44,453 nucleotides of DNA from Flavobacteriaceae bacterium (GTDB taxonomy: Bacteria > Bacteroidota > Bacteroidia > Flavobacteriales > Flavobacteriaceae), in the NCBI GenBank assembly GCA_023257625.1, contig JALRBW010000019.1, positions 1 to 44,453 of the forward strand. The letters are read 5' to 3'. Of this stretch, positions 33,311-42,961 are shown piece after piece (positions within the stretch are counted from its first letter, which is position 1; every line of letters begins with the position of its first letter). Below the pieces are notes generated by a model. The model worked only from the letters and a program-made list of their open reading frames with translations. It had not been told where the DNA came from and did not search any database. The position numbers were made by a program, and so were the translations under genes.

Positions 33311-34767
33311 AAACACTTCAAGAAATATTGTATAAAGTGCCTATTGAGGGGGTCTCAGGAAACACAGGTTTGCTGATTTCTGATGTTGTATTTGACAGTA
33401 GAAGGGTATCCAATCAAGCTTTATATGTGGCTCAAAAAGGAACACATGTTGATGGACATGATTTTATTGATCAGGCCATTGAAAAAGGAGCTCATGCTAT
33501 AGTATGCGAGGAATTGCCCAAGGTATGCCATAGCCACTGTACTTATATAGTGGTTTTAAATGCCTCAAAAGCTTTAGGGATTATAGCCTCAAATTATTAT
33601 GATAACCCCTCAAATAAGCTACAATTGGTAGGTGTTACGGGTACCAATGGTAAAACTTCAGTGAGTACCCTGTTATTTCGACTTTTTGAAGGGCAAGGAT
33701 TTTCCTGTGGATTAATTTCAACCGTTGGGATTCAATATGCCTCACAGTCTATTGTAAATACTCATACAACTCCTGATGCAATTACCCTAAATCACCATTT
33801 TGCAGCAATGGTAAATGAAGGAGTAACTCATTGCTTTATGGAAGTTTCTTCCCATGGAATTGCTCAAAACCGTATTGAAGGAATACATTTTGCAGGGGGA
33901 ATCTTTACTAATCTCACCCATGACCATTTAGATTATCACGGTGATTTCAAAACGTATCGTGATATTAAGAAAATCTTTTTTGATCAACTTCCCTCTTCTG
34001 CTTTTGCACTTTCTTATTTAGATGATAAAAATGGAGCCTTTATGCTTCAAAATACAAAAGCTAAAAAATACTTTTACGCGCTTCATCAAAATGCAGATTT
34101 TAAAGCACAAGTTCTTGAATGTCAATTTTCAGGTATGTTATTAAAAATGGAAGATATGGAAGTTTGGACTCAGCTAGTAGGCGCATTTAACGTTCAAAAT
34201 CTTTTAGCTGTTTTTGCTACTTCCCGCTTAATGGAATTACCAGCACTTGAAGTATTGCAGCAAATAAGCAAACTAAAACCCGTTAAGGGACGTTTTCAAA
34301 CCTTTCAAAATCCAGAACTAATAACTGTAGTTGTTGATTATGCTCACACTCCAGATGCTCTTGAAAATGTTTTGAAAACTATAAACGAAATACGTACTCG
34401 TAATGAAAAACTATACACAGTTATTGGTTGTGGGGGAAATCGGGATAAAGAAAAACGTCCAATTATGGGGCAAATTGCAACTGCCCTAAGCGATAAGGTA
34501 ATTTTTACCTCAGACAATCCAAGAGATGAAGATCCAGCTGAAATAATTTCACAAATGATAAACGGAGTTGAACCTCAGCACTTTAAAAAAGTCTTAAAAA
34601 TTACACACCGTGAAGAAGCCATTGTTATGGCTGGACAATTAGCTCATAAGGGTGATATTGTTTTGATTGCAGGAAAAGGCCATGAAGATTATCAAGAAAT
34701 AGCTGGAAAGAGAATTCCATTTAGTGATATGGAATTAGCTCAAAAAATATTTTTAAAACCTCAATAA
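33307..34767 (+). CDS. murE: UDP-MurNAc-tripeptide synthetase MurE (meso-DAP adding)
   Basis: MurE adds the third residue of the stem peptide. The 486-residue protein has the ATP loop VTGTNGKTS, the segment TTPDAITL, MEVSSHGI and the specificity motif DNPR at 403-406 (SDNPRDEDP), which indicates meso-diaminopimelate rather than lysine. The start codon is GTG (33307), overlapping the ftsI stop by 4 bases. MurF, the next enzyme of the pathway, is not in this cluster. mraY starts 3 bases after the stop. Confidence 0.96.
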   Translation: MKTLQEILYKVPIEGVSGNTGLLISDVVFDSRRVSNQALYVAQKGTHVDGHDFIDQAIEKGAHAIVCEELPKVCHSHCTYIVVLNASKALGIIASNYYDNPSNKLQLVGVTGTNGKTSVSTLLFRLFEGQGFSCGLISTVGIQYASQSIVNTHTTPDAITLNHHFAAMVNEGVTHCFMEVSSHGIAQNRIEGIHFAGGIFTNLTHDHLDYHGDFKTYRDIKKIFFDQLPSSAFALSYLDDKNGAFMLQNTKAKKYFYALHQNADFKAQVLECQFSGMLLKMEDMEVWTQLVGAFNVQNLLAVFATSRLMELPALEVLQQISKLKPVKGRFQTFQNPELITVVVDYAHTPDALENVLKTINEIRTRNEKLYTVIGCGGNRDKEKRPIMGQIATALSDKVIFTSDNPRDEDPAEIISQMINGVEPQHFKKVLKITHREEAIVMAGQLAHKGDIVLIAGKGHEDYQEIAGKRIPFSDMELAQKIFLKPQ

Positions 34768-34770
34768 AAG

Positions 34771-35997
34771 ATGCTTTACTACCTATTTGAATTTCTTGAA
34801 CAACGCTATGATTTAATAGGGGCCAGTGTATTTCAATACATTTCTTTTAGGGCAGCATCTGCTGTATTATTGTCTTTAGGATTTTCAATGGTTTTTGGTA
34901 TACGTATTATCAATTACTTAAAAAAACTACAAATTGGAGAATCTGTTCGTGATTTAGGATTACAGGGCCAAAAGGAAAAGGAAGGAACTCCTACAATGGG
35001 TGGAATTATAATCATTTTTGCAACATTAATTCCTGTTTTACTTCTAGCTCAATTAAATAATATTTACATACTACTATTAATCATAACACTGCTTTGGATG
35101 GGTTTAATTGGAGGGCTAGACGATTACATTAAAATTTTTAAAAAAAACAAAGAGGGCCTAAAAGGAAAGTTTAAAATAATAGGCCAAATAACCCTAGGAA
35201 CTGTTGTTGGCGCAGTACTCTTTTTTCATCCCGATGTTACGGTTCGAACCGAGGTAACCCCTATTATTGGTATAGAACAACAAGTTGAAACAACTCAGCA
35301 TGCAGTAAGAAACAGTAAAGCAACGTTAACAACCATTCCATTATTAAAAAACAATGAATTTAATTATCATAGTTTAATTGGATGGATGGGATTCGAAACC
35401 GGTCAGTACACATGGTTAATTTTTATTCCAATTGTTATTTTCATTATTACGGCAGTATCTAATGGTGCTAACTTAACTGATGGTATTGATGGTTTGGCGG
35501 CAGGTAATTCAGCAATTATAGTTTCTGCATTAGGCATTTTTGCTTGGGTTTCTGGGAATGTAAATTTTGCAGCTTACTTAAATATTATGTACATCCCTAA
35601 TGTTGGAGAAATCACAATTTTCATTGCAGCATTTTTAGGGGCATTGATTGGATTTTTATGGTACAATACTTATCCAGCAGCTGTATTTATGGGAGATACA
35701 GGCAGCTTACCTATTGGAGCAGTAATTTCTGTTATTGCAATTATAGTGCGAAAAGAATTGCTGATTCCCATTTTATGTGGGGTCTTTTTTATTGAAACCC
35801 TTTCGGTGGTGCTTCAAGTAGGATATTTTAAATACACCAAATCTAAAACTGGTATTGGACAACGCATTTTTAAAATGGCTCCACTACATCATCATTTTCA
35901 AAAGCAAGGCTTTCATGAAAGTAAGATTGTTGCTCGTTTTTGGATAGTAGGAATTTTATTAGCTGTAATTACAGTAGTCACCCTAAAACTAAGATAA
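34771..35997 (+). CDS. mraY: Phospho-N-acetylmuramoyl-pentapeptide transferase MraY
   Basis: MraY makes lipid I at the inner membrane. The 408-residue protein has about ten membrane spans, and the catalytic Asp motifs LDDYIK and [19 protein letters not shown] and the MAPLHHHF loop. It is about 45 residues longer than E. coli MraY: the extra length lies at about 155-200 (FFHPDVTV... to NNEFNYHS), between spans, probably facing the periplasm. I recall this extension in other Bacteroidota. The stop overlaps the murD start by 1 base. Confidence 0.95.
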   Translation: MLYYLFEFLEQRYDLIGASVFQYISFRAASAVLLSLGFSMVFGIRIINYLKKLQIGESVRDLGLQGQKEKEGTPTMGGIIIIFATLIPVLLLAQLNNIYILLLIITLLWMGLIGGLDDYIKIFKKNKEGLKGKFKIIGQITLGTVVGAVLFFHPDVTVRTEVTPIIGIEQQVETTQHAVRNSKATLTTIPLLKNNEFNYHSLIGWMGFETGQYTWLIFIPIVIFIITAVSNGANLTDGIDGLAAGNSAIIVSALGIFAWVSGNVNFAAYLNIMYIPNVGEITIFIAAFLGALIGFLWYNTYPAAVFMGDTGSLPIGAVISVIAIIVRKELLIPILCGVFFIETLSVVLQVGYFKYTKSKTGIGQRIFKMAPLHHHFQKQGFHESKIVARFWIVGILLAVITVVTLKLR

Positions 35998-37328
35998 TGA
36001 AAGAAAAAGTGGTTGTTTTAGGAGCAGGCGAAAGTGGAATAGGAAGTGCCTTATTAGCTAAAAAACATGGGTTTGATGTCTTTGTATCAGATTTAAAACC
36101 GTTAGATTCCTCTCATTGCGAACGTTTTAAAAAAGAAGGGATCGAATGGGAAGCTGGTAAACATACAATAGAGCAAATGCTTGGTGCCACTTGGATTGTT
36201 AAGAGTCCAGGAATTCCTTCAACTATACCACTAATACAGAGGTTGCTAGAAACTGGACATACCCTAGTATCTGAAATTGAATTTGCAGCACGGTATACCT
36301 CAGCTAAATTAATTGCCATTACTGGAACTAACGGAAAAACTACCACCACCTTATTAACTTATAAAATTGTTAAGGATGCTGGTTTTAATGTGGGATTAGC
36401 AGGAAATATTGGAACTAGTTTTGCACTTCAAGTTGCTACAGAAAATTATGATTATTATGTTCTTGAAATAAGCAGTTTTCAATTAGATGATATTCGAAAA
36501 TTTGCACCCCATATCGCTGTCATCACAAATATTACTCCTGATCATCTTGACCGATACCAATACAGTTTTGAAGCCTATATCCAATCAAAATTAAAAATCC
36601 AAGAAAACCAAAAAGCTGAGGATTATTTTCTTTATAATTCAGACGATGAAATATTAGAAAAGGCAGTTTTTAATAACGAAGTCAAGGCACAAAAAATTCC
36701 TTTTGGTTTTTCTGCTCAAGGAGGTACAACCTATATCAATCCAAATATTCATATTCAACATCAACACCAAAATACAATGATAAATTCAGCTCAATTTCCA
36801 TTATATGGGAGACACAATTTACTCAATGCCATGGCAGCAGCAACTATAGGTAATCTTCTAAAAATTAGTAAACATTCAATAAGAGAAAGTCTAATTCATT
36901 TTAAGGGAGCTCCACATAGAATGGAAAAAGTTCTTACTATTCAAAAAGTAGATTATATAAATGATTCTAAAGCAACCAACGTAAACGCAGCCTATTTTGC
37001 ATTGGAAAGTATTGATAATCCACTCATTTGGATTGTGGGGGGTGTAGATAAGGGAAACGATTATACTCCATTATTGCCTTTAATTCGAAAAAAAGCAAAA
37101 GCTATCATTTGTCTTGGAGTAGATAATGAGAAGTTACGAAATACCTTTGAAGGTATAACAGAGGTATTTATAGAAACACAGTCAATTACTGAAGCGGTAA
37201 AAATAGCACATAAAGTGGCTGTGCCAAAAGACACCGTATTGTTATCGCCAGCATGTGCAAGTTTTGATTTATTTAAAAATTATGAAGATCGTGGAGATCA
37301 ATTTAAAGTTGCTGTTAGAAACCTGTAG
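35997..37328 (+). CDS. murD: UDP-N-acetylmuramoylalanine--D-glutamate ligase MurD
   Basis: MurD adds D-glutamate to UDP-MurNAc-L-Ala. The 443-residue protein starts [16 protein letters not shown], has the ATP loop ITGTNGKTTTT, EISSFQLDD, the HRME segment with the C-terminal DSKATN motif, and LSPACASFDLFKNYEDRG. The frame is open upstream to 35940 inside mraY, but the ATG at 35997 (overlapping the mraY stop, taATG) is the natural start. ftsW follows after 3 bases. Confidence 0.96.
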   Translation: MKEKVVVLGAGESGIGSALLAKKHGFDVFVSDLKPLDSSHCERFKKEGIEWEAGKHTIEQMLGATWIVKSPGIPSTIPLIQRLLETGHTLVSEIEFAARYTSAKLIAITGTNGKTTTTLLTYKIVKDAGFNVGLAGNIGTSFALQVATENYDYYVLEISSFQLDDIRKFAPHIAVITNITPDHLDRYQYSFEAYIQSKLKIQENQKAEDYFLYNSDDEILEKAVFNNEVKAQKIPFGFSAQGGTTYINPNIHIQHQHQNTMINSAQFPLYGRHNLLNAMAAATIGNLLKISKHSIRESLIHFKGAPHRMEKVLTIQKVDYINDSKATNVNAAYFALESIDNPLIWIVGGVDKGNDYTPLLPLIRKKAKAIICLGVDNEKLRNTFEGITEVFIETQSITEAVKIAHKVAVPKDTVLLSPACASFDLFKNYEDRGDQFKVAVRNL

Positions 37329-37331
37329 GAT

Positions 37332-38525
37332 ATGTTAAAGTCATTGAGTGGAGATCGAGTATTGTGGGGGATTTTAGCTTTATTGGCAATATTTTCATTC
37401 CTCCCTGTTTTTAGTGCCAGTACTAACTTAGCTTACGTTGTTGGTAAGGGTACTCCATGGGGATATTTAATTAAGCATTTTGTGATTTTAGCAATAGGAT
37501 TTGTGTTGATGTTTGCTGTTCACAGAATTCCATACCATTATTTTAAGGGGATATCTATACTCCTTTTACCGGTCATTGTTTTATTATTAATATATACCGC
37601 GAGTCAAGGCACTGTTATTGATGGAGCTAATGCCAGTCGATGGATTCAAATTCCATTTATTGGGTTGAGTTTTCAAACATCCACATTAGCTTCTGTAGTA
37701 TTGATGATTTATGTGGCGCATTATTTATCAAAACAAAACCAAGAACAAACTGGATTTGGACGCTCTTTACTTCAATTGTGGTTACCTGTATTTATTGTAG
37801 TAATGCTAATTTTTCCCTCCAATTTATCTACTGCTGCTTTATTGTTTTTAACTGTAATGTTGATTGCCTTTTTGGGGCATTATCCCTTTCGTTATCTGAT
37901 GGTAATTGGCGGTGTTGGAATTACGGCTATGCTTCTTTTTTTTGTTCTAGTAAAATCATTTCCAGAGGCATTTCCCAATCGGGTCGATACTTGGATGAAC
38001 AGAATAGAAAATTTTAGGAGTGGTGAAAGTGAAGATGGAAATTATCAAGTAGCAAGGGCTAAAACTGCAATTGTAACTGGAGGTGTTTTTGGACTAGGAG
38101 CAGGTAAGAGTAGGATGAAGAATTTTTTACCCCAAAGTTCATCTGATTTTATTTATGCCATTATCGTCGAAGAGTTTGGCCTAATTGGCGGCATTGGACT
38201 CATATTATTATATTTATTATTGCTCTTCCGCATGACTGTAATAGCGCACAAAGCCCCTACTCTTTTTGGAAAATTAACTGTAATGGGATTAGGAATTCCT
38301 ATAGTACTTCAAGCTTTTATTAATATGGGAGTAGCCTTACAATTGTTGCCCGTAACAGGGCAAAATTTACCCATGATTAGTAGTGGCGGTACCTCTGCTT
38401 GGATGACCTGTATTGCGATGGGAGTGGTGTTAAGTGTGAGTGCAAAAAAAAGTACGGTGACAAATTCAAATGAGGAAATTTATAACGAAAAAAATCCTTT
38501 AAGTGTATTAAGTGAGACCGTATAA
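37332..38525 (+). CDS. ftsW: Peptidoglycan glycosyltransferase FtsW (SEDS family)
   Basis: FtsW polymerises lipid II glycan strands at the septum with FtsI. The 397-residue protein has about ten membrane spans, the SEDS segments NASRWIQIPFIGLSFQ, NYQVARAKTAI, GLGAGKSR with QSSSDFIYAIIVEEFG, and the C-terminal LPVTGQNLPMISSGGTS. Its last codons overlap the murG GTG start by 14 bases. The C-terminal tail (about 25 polar residues) is cytoplasmic. Confidence 0.95.
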   Translation: MLKSLSGDRVLWGILALLAIFSFLPVFSASTNLAYVVGKGTPWGYLIKHFVILAIGFVLMFAVHRIPYHYFKGISILLLPVIVLLLIYTASQGTVIDGANASRWIQIPFIGLSFQTSTLASVVLMIYVAHYLSKQNQEQTGFGRSLLQLWLPVFIVVMLIFPSNLSTAALLFLTVMLIAFLGHYPFRYLMVIGGVGITAMLLFFVLVKSFPEAFPNRVDTWMNRIENFRSGESEDGNYQVARAKTAIVTGGVFGLGAGKSRMKNFLPQSSSDFIYAIIVEEFGLIGGIGLILLYLLLLFRMTVIAHKAPTLFGKLTVMGLGIPIVLQAFINMGVALQLLPVTGQNLPMISSGGTSAWMTCIAMGVVLSVSAKKSTVTNSNEEIYNEKNPLSVLSETV

Positions 38526-39594
38526 GTTGATCATATCAGGAGGAGGAACAGGAGGTCATATTTTTCCTGCTGTTGCCATTGCATTGGAAGTCAAAAAACG
38601 ATATCCAGAAGCAAACATCCTTTTTGTAGGTGCAAAAGGTAAAATGGAAATGGAAAAAGTACCAAAGGCAGGTTTTCCAATTCAAGGACTTTGGATTAGT
38701 GGATTACAGCGATCATTGAGTTTACAAAACTTATTATTTCCCTTTAAAATTATCTCTAGCTTATTACGTTCTTATCAAATTGTAAAAACCTTTGATCCAG
38801 ATGTAGTTATAGGTACAGGAGGTTTTGCAAGTGGACCAATTCTTCAAGTTGCACAATGGTTAAAAAAACCTACCCTAATTCAAGAGCAAAACTCGTTCCC
38901 TGGTATTACTAATAGAATTTTAAGTAAAAAGGTTTCTAAAATATGTGTCGCTTTTCAAGACATGGAACAATTTTTTCCAGCCTCAAAAACCATTTTAACT
39001 GGCAATCCTATTCGTCCCTTAGATGTAGATAAAAATTCATCAACATCAGCAAAAACTTTTTTTGGACTCGACCCAAATAAAAAAACATTAGTGGTGTTAG
39101 GGGGTAGCTTGGGTGCGCAGAGAATGAACAATTTAATTGCGCAAGAAAAAGATTTTATACTTGGTTTTGGTTTGCAAATTTTATGGCAATGCGGAACACG
39201 ATATTACAATCAGTACACCAGACTGGAAAATAAGGATATTATTATTCTTCCTTTTGTACAAGAAATGGATCAATTGTATGCCGCTGCAGATTTCATTATT
39301 TCTCGAGCTGGGGCTGGTAGTTTGTCAGAATTAAGTTATGTAGGAAAGCCTTTATTGCTGATTCCCTCTCCAAATGTAACCGCTAACCATCAATTTCATA
39401 ATGCAAAAGCCTTAACTAATCAAGGCGCGGCTTTTTTAATTGAAGAATCCAATCTGGATACATTTCATCATACATTCTCTCAATGGGTTAATGACAAACC
39501 TAAACAAGAGCAAATGAAAAAACAACTCAAAGTTTTTGCGAAACCTAAAGCAGCTGAAACCATAGTGGATGAAATTTTAAAAATGATTGCCTAA
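38512..39594 (+). CDS. murG: UDP-GlcNAc transferase MurG (lipid II synthesis)
   Basis: MurG adds GlcNAc to lipid I at the cytoplasmic membrane face. The 360-residue GT-B enzyme has the N-terminal GGGTGGHIFPA loop, GTGGFASGPIL, QEQNSFPGITNR, VLGGSLGAQRMNN, and the UDP-GlcNAc site SRAGAGSLSEL. The start is GTG at 38512 inside ftsW (14-base overlap); there is no in-frame ATG at a suitable place. The stop overlaps murC by 1 base (taATG). Confidence 0.96.
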   Translation: MRPYKLIISGGGTGGHIFPAVAIALEVKKRYPEANILFVGAKGKMEMEKVPKAGFPIQGLWISGLQRSLSLQNLLFPFKIISSLLRSYQIVKTFDPDVVIGTGGFASGPILQVAQWLKKPTLIQEQNSFPGITNRILSKKVSKICVAFQDMEQFFPASKTILTGNPIRPLDVDKNSSTSAKTFFGLDPNKKTLVVLGGSLGAQRMNNLIAQEKDFILGFGLQILWQCGTRYYNQYTRLENKDIIILPFVQEMDQLYAAADFIISRAGAGSLSELSYVGKPLLLIPSPNVTANHQFHNAKALTNQGAAFLIEESNLDTFHHTFSQWVNDKPKQEQMKKQLKVFAKPKAAETIVDEILKMIA

Positions 39595-40928
39595 TGAGTA
39601 CTCCAATAACATATTATTTTATTGGAATAGGGGGTGTGGGTATGTCTTCATTAGCTCGTTGGTGCCTCCTTAAAGGAAATCATGTATATGGTTATGACTT
39701 GACTCCTTCTCATACCACGGCGCAACTTCAAAAAGAGGGAATTAAAATTGTATTTGAAGATTCTATAAATTCGATCCCAATTGAAGCTAGAAAGAAGACA
39801 ACCCAAATTATTTATACACCAGCAATTCCAAAACAGCATCCACATCTTATATTTTTTAATGAACAAGGGAATTCTGTAAAGAAAAGAGCCGTTTTTCTAG
39901 CAGAATGTTGTCAAGAAAAAACGACACTAGCTGTAGCAGGAACGCATGGAAAAACTACTACGTCTTTATTTTTAACGCATCTGTTTGATCATGCTAAACG
40001 TTCTTTTACTTCTTTTATGGGTGGTTTTTTTAACGGACAACCTTCAAACTTAATATATACAGGAGAAGAATATATGCTTGTAGAAGCAGATGAATATGAC
40101 CGATCCTTTCTTCAATTACATCCCACGGTAGCTGGAATCACTTACGTGGAGTCTGATCATTTGGATGTATATAAAACCGAACAAGCTTTCACTGATGCTT
40201 TTGTTCAATTTTCAAAACAAGTTTCCCGATCTTTGGTGGTAGCGCATAATGTTCCAATAGCTGGTATTACCTATGGAATTGATGTTCAAGCGGATTATTG
40301 CGCATCGAACATCAAACCCCACAAAGAGGGATATACCTTTACTCTTCATACTCCCACAGAATCCTATCATAATATTCTAATCAATCAATTAGGACATCAC
40401 AACATTTCGAATGCACTTTGTGCTCTGGCAATGGCAGAGCAAGTAGGAATTTCATCAGCCCATACATTAGAAGGGTTGCGCACTTTTCCTGGGGTGTATA
40501 GAAGAATGAATACCTACCGTATAAATGATCGCATTATAATAGACGATTATGCTCACCACCCTACTGAAATTAAAAGTGTTTTAAGCACCATAAGAAACAG
40601 CTTTCCTAACCATTCCAATTGTGTTGTCTTTCAGCCTCATTTATTTTCAAGAACGCGTGACTTTTTTGGTGAATTTGTTTCTGTACTTGCTCAGTTTGAT
40701 GAAGTGATTTTGTTGCCTATTTATCCTGCAAGAGAATTACCTATAGATGGGGTTACTTCAAATGCATTATTAAATGCTTTGCCAAATAAGCAAAAAAAGT
40801 GTGTAGAAAAAAAAGAGTTAAAAAAGGCTTTAATGGAAACTTCTGCTTCATTAATTGCTGTATTAGGAGCCGGTGACATTGGAGCTGAATTTGAAAATAT
40901 AGTCAAATCTAAATCTACTTTAATGTAA
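39594..40928 (+). CDS. murC: UDP-N-acetylmuramate--L-alanine ligase MurC
   Basis: MurC adds the first amino acid of the stem peptide. The 444-residue protein has the Rossmann start YFIGIGGVGMSSLAR, ATP loop GTHGKTTTS, the EADEYDRSF metal segment, GVYRRMN and DDYAHHPTEI. It differs from Mpl at 15.5 kb, which lacks the MurC-specific VYRRMN stretch. It is flanked by one-base overlaps with murG and ftsQ, showing tight coupling. Confidence 0.96.
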   Translation: MSTPITYYFIGIGGVGMSSLARWCLLKGNHVYGYDLTPSHTTAQLQKEGIKIVFEDSINSIPIEARKKTTQIIYTPAIPKQHPHLIFFNEQGNSVKKRAVFLAECCQEKTTLAVAGTHGKTTTSLFLTHLFDHAKRSFTSFMGGFFNGQPSNLIYTGEEYMLVEADEYDRSFLQLHPTVAGITYVESDHLDVYKTEQAFTDAFVQFSKQVSRSLVVAHNVPIAGITYGIDVQADYCASNIKPHKEGYTFTLHTPTESYHNILINQLGHHNISNALCALAMAEQVGISSAHTLEGLRTFPGVYRRMNTYRINDRIIIDDYAHHPTEIKSVLSTIRNSFPNHSNCVVFQPHLFSRTRDFFGEFVSVLAQFDEVILLPIYPARELPIDGVTSNALLNALPNKQKKCVEKKELKKALMETSASLIAVLGAGDIGAEFENIVKSKSTLM

Positions 40929-41635
40929 TGAAAAAATCTATAGTATTTTTTTGCCTTATGATAGTCCTTTTTGGAGGAAGTGTAGGTTACTTTTCGTTTC
41001 TAGGTTCACTTCGACAGGTAACTGATGTTAAAGTTATGTTTACCGCACCTCCAAGATTTATAGAATCCTCTTTGGTTAATAAATTGTTAACACAAAAAAG
41101 TGAGGCAGGTTCTGCCTTCCGGAAAGATAGTTTAGATTTGAATATGCTCGAAAACCAATTGAAATCAGTACCTGAAGTGAAAAATGCTGAAGCTTATTTT
41201 CTCCCGGAAGGATCCCTTTCTGTGGAACTTACAGAACGAAATCCATTGTTTAAAGCTGGATACAATTCAACCTTTTATGTTGATCAAGAAGGTAAACTTT
41301 TTGGCACCAAAATATTAGACAAAGAAAACTACCCAGTATTTATATCTTCAATTCAAACCATATCAATTAAAACAACAGCTGAACTTATTGAATCATTATT
41401 AGAAGATACTTTTATAGCAAGTGAATTAAAAGAAGTCTCTTTTGAAAATAATAACTATTGGCTAAACCTAAAATCCTATCCCTTTGAAATTCAATTGGGA
41501 AAACCTACCGAAATAAAAGAAAAAATTGAAAAATTAAAGGTGTTTTGTGCTTTTCAAAAACTGCAAGATACCCTAAACGGATACAAAAAAATTAACCTCA
41601 GCTACAAAAACCAAGTTGTTGCTTCAACCTTTTAA
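40928..41635 (+). CDS. ftsQ: Cell division protein FtsQ
   Basis: FtsQ is a bitopic inner-membrane protein that links early and late division proteins. The 235-residue protein has a short cytoplasmic tail, one membrane span (about 5-23), a POTRA-like region (about 28-100, including the PEVKNAEAYFLPEGSLSVEL strand) and a C-terminal beta domain. Family identity is weak in sequence but clear from position, length and topology, as is common in Bacteroidota. It starts 1 base inside the murC stop. Confidence 0.88.
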   Translation: MKKSIVFFCLMIVLFGGSVGYFSFLGSLRQVTDVKVMFTAPPRFIESSLVNKLLTQKSEAGSAFRKDSLDLNMLENQLKSVPEVKNAEAYFLPEGSLSVELTERNPLFKAGYNSTFYVDQEGKLFGTKILDKENYPVFISSIQTISIKTTAELIESLLEDTFIASELKEVSFENNNYWLNLKSYPFEIQLGKPTEIKEKIEKLKVFCAFQKLQDTLNGYKKINLSYKNQVVASTF

Positions 41636-41639
41636 AACT

Positions 41640-42950
41640 ATGAAACAAACAGGTATATCAGTCGGACTAGATATCGGAACCACTAAAATCGTCGCATTGG
41701 TAGGAAAGAAAAATGAATTTAATAAAGTTGAAATTGTAAGTGTTGGAAAATCCAAAAGCTTGGGTGTACATAGGGGAGTTGTAAATAATATCACTCAAAC
41801 CATTCAATCTATTAAACAAGCCGTAGACGATGCTAAAACAAATTCAGGAGTGGAAATTGAAGATGTTGTTGTTGGAATTGCAGGTCAACATATTCGTAGT
41901 ATTCAGCACAGTGATTACATTACCCGTGAACACCCTGAAGAGGTAATTAATGAAGACGATATCCAGCGGTTGATTCAACAAGTATATAAGTTAGTTATGC
42001 TGCCAGGAGAAGAAATAATTCATGTTTTACCTCAAGAGTATAAAGTGGATGGTCAGGGTGAAATAAAAGAACCGATTGGGATGCATGGTGGTCGACTAGA
42101 AGCCAATTTTCACGTTGTAGTGGGTCAAGTTTCTTCAATTAAAAACATTGGCCGATGTATTAAAAGTGCGGGGCTAAACATGGCAAATATAACATTAGAA
42201 CCTTTGGCTTCCGCAGAAGCTGTATTGAGTTTTGAAGAAAAAGAAGCTGGTGTTGCTTTAATTGATATTGGTGGGGGAACTACAGATTTAGCAATTTTTA
42301 AAGACGGTATTATCAGACACACAGCTGTGATTCCTTTTGGTGGAAATGTAATTACTGAAGACATAAAAGAAGGATGTTCTATAATAGAAAAACAAGCTGA
42401 ATTATTAAAAATTAAATTTGGATCTGCTTGGCCAGGAGAAAATAAGGATACTGAAATAGTGTCAATTCCAGGGCTTCATGGTAGAGATCCCAAGGAAATT
42501 TCCCTTAAAACTCTTTCAAAAATTATCAATGCACGCGTAGTCGAAATCATTGAACAAGTGTTTTTAGAAATAAAAAATTACGGTCACAATGACCAAAAAA
42601 AGAAGTTAATAGCAGGAATAGTATTAACTGGAGGGGGAAGTCAATTAAAACATTTAAAGCAACTTGTAGAGTATATTACAGGTATGGACACTCGTGTAGG
42701 GTATCCGAGTGAGCATATGGCAGGAGATACCCAAGAGATTGTATCAAGTCCTTTATTTGCAACTTCAGTTGGATTGTTGATGAATGCATTAGAACATAGA
42801 GAAAACGAACCAATTGATACAAATAATACAATTCAATCTGAAGATCAAGAAAATTCAGAAGCAGTAGATTTATCTGTATCTGAAAAAAGAAAGAAAACGA
42901 TTCTAGATCGTTTTAATGAGAAGTTAAAAATATTTCTAGACAACGCATAA
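41640..42950 (+). CDS. ftsA: Cell division protein FtsA
   Basis: FtsA, an actin-like ATPase, tethers FtsZ filaments to the membrane. The 436-residue protein has the ATP-binding phosphate-1 loop GLDIGTTKI, the 1C domain (about 85-165), IDIGGGTTDLAIF as phosphate 2, and VLTGGGSQLKHL for the adenosine motif. The C-terminus (KKTILDRFNEKLKIFLDN) is amphipathic, as expected of the membrane-targeting helix. The frame extends to 41616, but the ATG at 41640, 4 bases after the ftsQ stop, is the start. ftsZ follows after 11 bases. Confidence 0.96.
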   Translation: MKQTGISVGLDIGTTKIVALVGKKNEFNKVEIVSVGKSKSLGVHRGVVNNITQTIQSIKQAVDDAKTNSGVEIEDVVVGIAGQHIRSIQHSDYITREHPEEVINEDDIQRLIQQVYKLVMLPGEEIIHVLPQEYKVDGQGEIKEPIGMHGGRLEANFHVVVGQVSSIKNIGRCIKSAGLNMANITLEPLASAEAVLSFEEKEAGVALIDIGGGTTDLAIFKDGIIRHTAVIPFGGNVITEDIKEGCSIIEKQAELLKIKFGSAWPGENKDTEIVSIPGLHGRDPKEISLKTLSKIINARVVEIIEQVFLEIKNYGHNDQKKKLIAGIVLTGGGSQLKHLKQLVEYITGMDTRVGYPSEHMAGDTQEIVSSPLFATSVGLLMNALEHRENEPIDTNNTIQSEDQENSEAVDLSVSEKRKKTILDRFNEKLKIFLDNA

Positions 42951-42961
42951 GCAGACACATT

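Noticed and set aside
37640-38017. Open frame of 125 codons inside ftsW
   Set aside because: It is a shadow of the SEDS membrane-protein frame; its composition (Cys, Phe, Ser rich) is typical of an out-of-frame reading.
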